Origin: Methanomicrobiales archaeon | GTDB lineage: Archaea; Halobacteriota; Methanomicrobia; Methanomicrobiales; Methanomicrobiaceae | Length of the DNA stretch: 8,132 bases | Direction of reading: 5' to 3' | Assembly (NCBI GenBank): GCA_012523385.1 | Contig: JAAYIO010000103.1 | Location: forward strand, 1 to 8,132 | In this document: positions 5,935 to 8,132 of the stretch, in pieces | How positions within the stretch are numbered: position 1 is the first letter of the stretch | How the letters are laid out: each line of letters opens with the position of its first letter | Translations under genes and position numbers: made by a program | Notes under the pieces: model-generated | Databases searched by the model: none | Told to the model about the DNA's origin: nothing | Seen by the model: only the letters and a program-made list of their open reading frames with translations

Positions 5935-6249
5935 TCAGACAGGTATTTCCGGGATAACTACGGAAAAGTCATCAAAATTACAGAATTCCATATCCGTCAC
6001 CTTGAGATCGCGTATGACTGCACGCGGACACGAATACAGAAGCGAGAGAAATTTATCAATAATAGCAGGTTCTGCCGTGGCACGGATAGCAACCGTTCCG
6101 TCCGGCAGGTTCATGACCTCACCGGTGACCGTCAGAAAATACGCCACGCGCTTCACGCAGGCACGAAATCCGACATGCTGAACCCGTCCGGTAGCAATGA
6201 TCCCTACTGTGCGCTGGGGGTGTGTGCCCTCGGTGCTCTCTCTCTCCAT
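5935..6249 (-). CDS. acyP: Acylphosphatase
   Basis: A 104-residue acylphosphatase, a small ferredoxin-fold enzyme that hydrolyses acyl phosphates such as acetyl phosphate or 1,3-bisphosphoglycerate. The signature TGRVQHVGFR (20-29) supplies the catalytic Arg (R29), and VMNLPDG (45-51) supplies the catalytic Asn (N47), eighteen residues later as in the family. GTVAIRATA and the CPRAVIRDLKV stretch complete the fold. The phosphate loop has His where VQGVGFR has Gly. The protein is about ten residues longer at the N-terminus than typical members, with a poorly conserved MERESTEGTHP extension. AGGTA (6254-6258) lies a few bases before the ATG, and a TATA box lies near 6305. It converges with cas1 and diverges from the HEAT gene; no functional link is evident. 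Confidence 0.93.
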   Translation of the reverse strand: MERESTEGTHPQRTVGIIATGRVQHVGFRACVKRVAYFLTVTGEVMNLPDGTVAIRATAEPAIIDKFLSLLYSCPRAVIRDLKVTDMEFCNFDDFSVVIPEIPV

Positions 6250-6298
6250 TGTCTACCTATACAGGTGCGTTTGGGATGCGTCACAGATAATATTTTGG

Positions 6299-6311
6299 AT
6301 TTTATATTCCG
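6299..6311 (-). promoter_or_regulatory. TATA box of acyP
   Basis: GAATATAAAAT on the minus strand, about 56 bases before the acyP ATG, predicts a start near 6279 and a 30-base leader containing the AGGTA site. The same AT-rich patch could serve the divergent HEAT gene. Confidence 0.5.
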
Positions 6312-6377
6312 TTGACGTGAATCTCTTTTTGCCAACCGAACAACTGATTCATAATCCTGTGAAACAGTACTATTCGT

Positions 6378-6887
6378 ATGGAAGACGTGGGAAAGATTGG
6401 GGGATATATAAGGACCATCCTGACGGGTGATGTAAGAGCACGCCGTGAGGCGGTCGATGCTGTTGTAACCTGCGGGGGTGGTGCAGTTGACCCGCTCATC
6501 GGGGCACTGATCGATGCAGATGACAATGACGCCCGCTGGTATCTGGCACGGGCCCTTGCAATGATAGGAGAATCCGCCATTGATTCCCTGATATATCTAT
6601 TAACCGTCTCAGACGACCCAAACATCGCTCGGTATGCGGCGGCAGCACTGGGGGAAATGGGAGAGGTAGCCCTTGAACCAGTCGTGGAACTCTTAGGTGA
6701 CGAGGAGGCACGAATACGAGGATATGCCGCTCTTGCCCTTGGCCGCATGGGTGAACCGGCGATAAAGCGGTTACTTATCGTCATGGAAGAGGCAGAGGGC
6801 ATCAAAAAAGAGTGTGCTAAGATGGCTCTGTATCGAATGGGAGGAGATGGCGCAGAGGCCCTTGCCCGTTCAATGGTGCCTGAATAA
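6378..6887 (+). CDS. HEAT-repeat protein (PBS-lyase type repeats)
   Basis: A 169-residue helical-repeat protein with no catalytic domain. About five HEAT units of roughly 31 residues can be read: near 17-46, 49-79, 80-109, 111-139 and 141-167. They share a pattern like RxxAAxALGxMGExAxxPLxxLL, for example RYAAAALGEMGEVALEPVVELL. Repeats of this kind are protein-protein interaction scaffolds; they also occur in phycocyanobilin lyases, which are not expected here. No ribosome binding site precedes the ATG, and a TATA-like CATAAT lies about 26 bases upstream, so the transcript may be leaderless; a TATA near 6303 is the alternative. The gene converges with thyA, two bases apart. Function and partner are unknown. 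Confidence 0.85.
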   Translation: MEDVGKIGGYIRTILTGDVRARREAVDAVVTCGGGAVDPLIGALIDADDNDARWYLARALAMIGESAIDSLIYLLTVSDDPNIARYAAAALGEMGEVALEPVVELLGDEEARIRGYAALALGRMGEPAIKRLLIVMEEAEGIKKECAKMALYRMGGDGAEALARSMVPE

Positions 6888-6907
6888 GCCTATATGCTGA
6901 TATAGGC
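6888..6907. terminator. Hairpin at the junction of the convergent HEAT and thyA genes
   Basis: GCCTATAT (6888-6895) and ATATAGGC (6900-6907) pair perfectly around GCTG. It starts right after the HEAT stop and covers the last codons of thyA. On the plus strand six T follow at 6920-6925, so it may end the HEAT transcript; on the minus strand no T-run follows. Confidence 0.4.
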
Positions 6908-7618
6908 ACAATTATCCAGTTTTTTAATCAGGTCTGCAAGTCCCAGACCGTTTACGTACTTCATCAGCTCTTCATGGTCGCGCTCGTAGTAGAGATGCGC
7001 GGATACTGAGGTATGCGAATACCAACCGACTGAAAGACTGAGGGTATCAGCGATATGCTTCTGCAGATGGGCCAGTGCATACATATTCGCTCCGAGGGCC
7101 GAGAGCATGTCATTGGAGCGGAATTCAACATGCATGTTCAGAACGCCGTCTCTCGTCATGCACTGGATACGCTGGAGACAGGGCGGATTTTTGGATACAG
7201 CATCATACTCAGGAAACCACGTGATGCCCTCTGCACGTCGGGAGGTGGGGTCTGAGCGGAGTTTTTCTATGATGTATGCCACCTGATCGATTCCGTCACC
7301 CCGGCCGTCACCGCGCATACTTCCGATATCATCACGGCGGGGATAGTCAAAGAGGCGGTCATGATAGGTGTAGACAAAGTCACTCTCTGACCCATTGAGG
7401 AGGTCATGCACATACTGTCCCATCGCCCGCTCGCCGAACATATTGTAGGGACTTACCATATAATCTTCAAACGGGGTGCCCACGTGAATATTGAAGGGCT
7501 CTGGCAGTTCAAGGGTTTTTTCGCCATCTTCTGTTACCAGAAACGTTCCGTGACGTACGATAGTTTTGATCACTTCTTCATGCGCTTTTCCCAGACAGAA
7601 TGCACGAACATTAAACAT
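6890..7618 (-). CDS. thyA: Thymidylate synthase, methanogen type
   Basis: A 242-residue thymidylate synthase of the archaeal methanogen branch, making dTMP from dUMP. Methanogens are thought to use a methylene-tetrahydromethanopterin-type cofactor rather than folate. YHDRLFDYP (85-93) and DPTSRR (123-128) fit substrate-binding parts, with R127/R128 for phosphate. NPPCLQRIQ (144-152) contains the nucleophile C147, EFRSNDMLSALGAN (165-178) matches the RSxDxxxGxPxN stretch with N178, and SAHLYYE (206-212) matches the HxY motif. It is shorter than bacterial ThyA, as is usual for this branch. The longest frame starts at a GTG (7684), but those 22 residues resemble nothing in the family. The ATG at 7618 has GGAG eleven bases upstream (7630-7633) and aligns with the usual N-terminus. 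It diverges from polC, so two DNA-synthesis genes share an intergenic region. Confidence 0.9.
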   Translation of the reverse strand: MFNVRAFCLGKAHEEVIKTIVRHGTFLVTEDGEKTLELPEPFNIHVGTPFEDYMVSPYNMFGERAMGQYVHDLLNGSESDFVYTYHDRLFDYPRRDDIGSMRGDGRGDGIDQVAYIIEKLRSDPTSRRAEGITWFPEYDAVSKNPPCLQRIQCMTRDGVLNMHVEFRSNDMLSALGANMYALAHLQKHIADTLSLSVGWYSHTSVSAHLYYERDHEELMKYVNGLGLADLIKKLDNCAYISI

Positions 7619-7629
7619 AACAAATATCT

Positions 7630-7633
7630 CTCC
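7630..7633 (-). promoter_or_regulatory. Ribosome binding site fixing the thyA start
   Basis: GGAG on the minus strand in TTTGGAGAGAT, eleven bases before the ATG at 7618. It supports that start over the GTG at 7684, which has only T/A-rich sequence before it. Confidence 0.5.
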
Positions 7634-7686
7634 AAAGGCACCGGGCCGATGACTTCCGGTATTGACAAACTCTATGAACCCCACAG

Positions 7687-7711
7687 GAATAAATGTTGTT
7701 TATTTTTTACC
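7687..7711 (-). promoter_or_regulatory. Candidate thyA promoter
   Basis: The minus strand holds AAAAAATAAAC and, a few bases on, CATTTATTCC. Either TATA-like element would start RNA between about 7665 and 7680, giving a leader of 47-60 bases. No clear TATA element is seen for the divergent polC. Confidence 0.35.
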
Positions 7712-7790
7712 GAATTGTCATGGGCGAATTTTTGACTACACCTTCCCCAATCACAAGGAATAATGAGTCTCCGTGAGATATGACATCACC

Positions 7791-8132
7791 ATGCATGCGT
7801 CACCGGAGATGGAGGCTTACTTTGCCGGGCTTGAGGCAAAGCTCAAAGAGGCAATTGGAGTCGCAAATGAGGCGCGGTCAAAGGGGATTGACCCGCAGAC
7901 CGCAGTCGAGATACCGGTGGCAAACGATCTCGCCGACAGGGTGGAAGCACTGTTGGGGTATAAGGGGGTGGCTGCCCGGTTGCGCGAACTCGCATTGACC
8001 ATGCCCCGCGAAGAGGTGGCATTAAAGATCGGTGACGACTTTATTGCGCAGATGTTTGGAAAGACCACGCGTGAGGAGACGCTGGATCATGCCATCCGGA
8101 CGTCAATGGCCCTTCTCACGGAGGGAGTGGTG
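7791..8132 (+). CDS. polC: DNA polymerase D (polymerase II) large subunit DP2, N-terminal part
   Basis: The first 114 residues of the catalytic subunit of the archaeal family D replicative polymerase; the gene runs off the right edge (full proteins exceed 1,000 residues). Visible family features are EAYFAGLEAKL (8-18), a run matching AxxARxxGxDPxxxVEIPxAxDLADRVExLLG (24-56), REEVALKIGDDF (73-84), and the block ending AIRTSMALLTEGVV (101-114), which in the family leads into APLEGI. The N-terminal region carries no polymerase active site and contributes to subunit structure. The start is probably the ATG at 7791; an in-frame GTG at 7773 would add six residues, and stops lie just before it. The PolD family is found in Euryarchaeota and some other archaea but not in bacteria, which firmly marks the window as archaeal. 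Confidence 0.92.
   Translation, partial: MHASPEMEAYFAGLEAKLKEAIGVANEARSKGIDPQTAVEIPVANDLADRVEALLGYKGVAARLRELALTMPREEVALKIGDDFIAQMFGKTTREETLDHAIRTSMALLTEGVV

Noticed and set aside
6302..6805. A 167-codon minus-strand frame opposite the HEAT gene
   Set aside because: It is a low-complexity Ser/Arg/Ala-rich translation antisense to clear HEAT repeats.
7619..7684. N-terminal extension of thyA from a GTG start
   Set aside because: The 22 residues do not match the family, the region holds the GGAG ribosome binding site, and the predicted RNA start lies within or after it.
7817..8068. An 83-codon minus-strand frame and a 72-codon plus-strand frame (7780-7998) over the start of polC
   Set aside because: Both overlap the frame that encodes recognisable PolD large-subunit sequence and have no family resemblance.

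Overview
The window looks like chromosomal DNA from a methanogenic archaeon, most likely of the order Methanomicrobiales; I cannot name the genus. The evidence is the start of the large subunit of the euryarchaeal replicative polymerase PolD, a methanogen-type thymidylate synthase, a pair of archaeal phenylacetate-CoA ligase-like enzymes followed by an ACT-domain gene, archaeal TATA-type promoters, and Shine-Dalgarno sites of the AGGAGGTGAT type. Base composition appears fairly even along the window, and I see no insertion sequence, tRNA, rRNA or CRISPR array.

Layout, left to right. A partial glutamine synthetase-family gene leaves through the left edge (minus, 2-628). A tight three-gene minus-strand operon follows (844-3871): PaaK-like ligase 1, PaaK-like ligase 2 and a double-ACT protein, joined by ATGA and TAATG overlaps with strong internal ribosome binding sites. 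It probably activates aryl acids to their CoA esters, with amino-acid sensing by the ACT protein. An 18-base perfect inverted repeat overlaps its predicted transcription start. Next is a six-helix HdeD/DUF308 membrane protein (minus, 4064-4615) with a clear TATA box and a hairpin plus T-run terminator.

Divergent from it is a stand-alone Cas1 homologue (plus, 4867-5841). It keeps the Cas1 fold signatures and full length, but two of the four active-site residues are replaced: the motif Glu by His and the GFLH His by Arg. No cas2, other cas gene or repeat array is present. This is the most interesting object in the window: an apparently catalytically dead solo Cas1 kept as an intact gene.

The right part holds ordinary genes: acylphosphatase (minus, 5935-6249), a small HEAT-repeat protein (plus, 6378-6887), methanogen-type thymidylate synthase (minus, 6890-7618) and the 5' end of polC, PolD large subunit (plus, 7791 to the right edge). 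HEAT and thyA converge with only two bases between them, and a perfect hairpin spans that junction.

No gene-free stretch exceeds about 250 bases. Several starts were moved downstream of the longest open frame because promoter position, ribosome binding site and family alignment agree (paaK1, DUF308, thyA, cas1).
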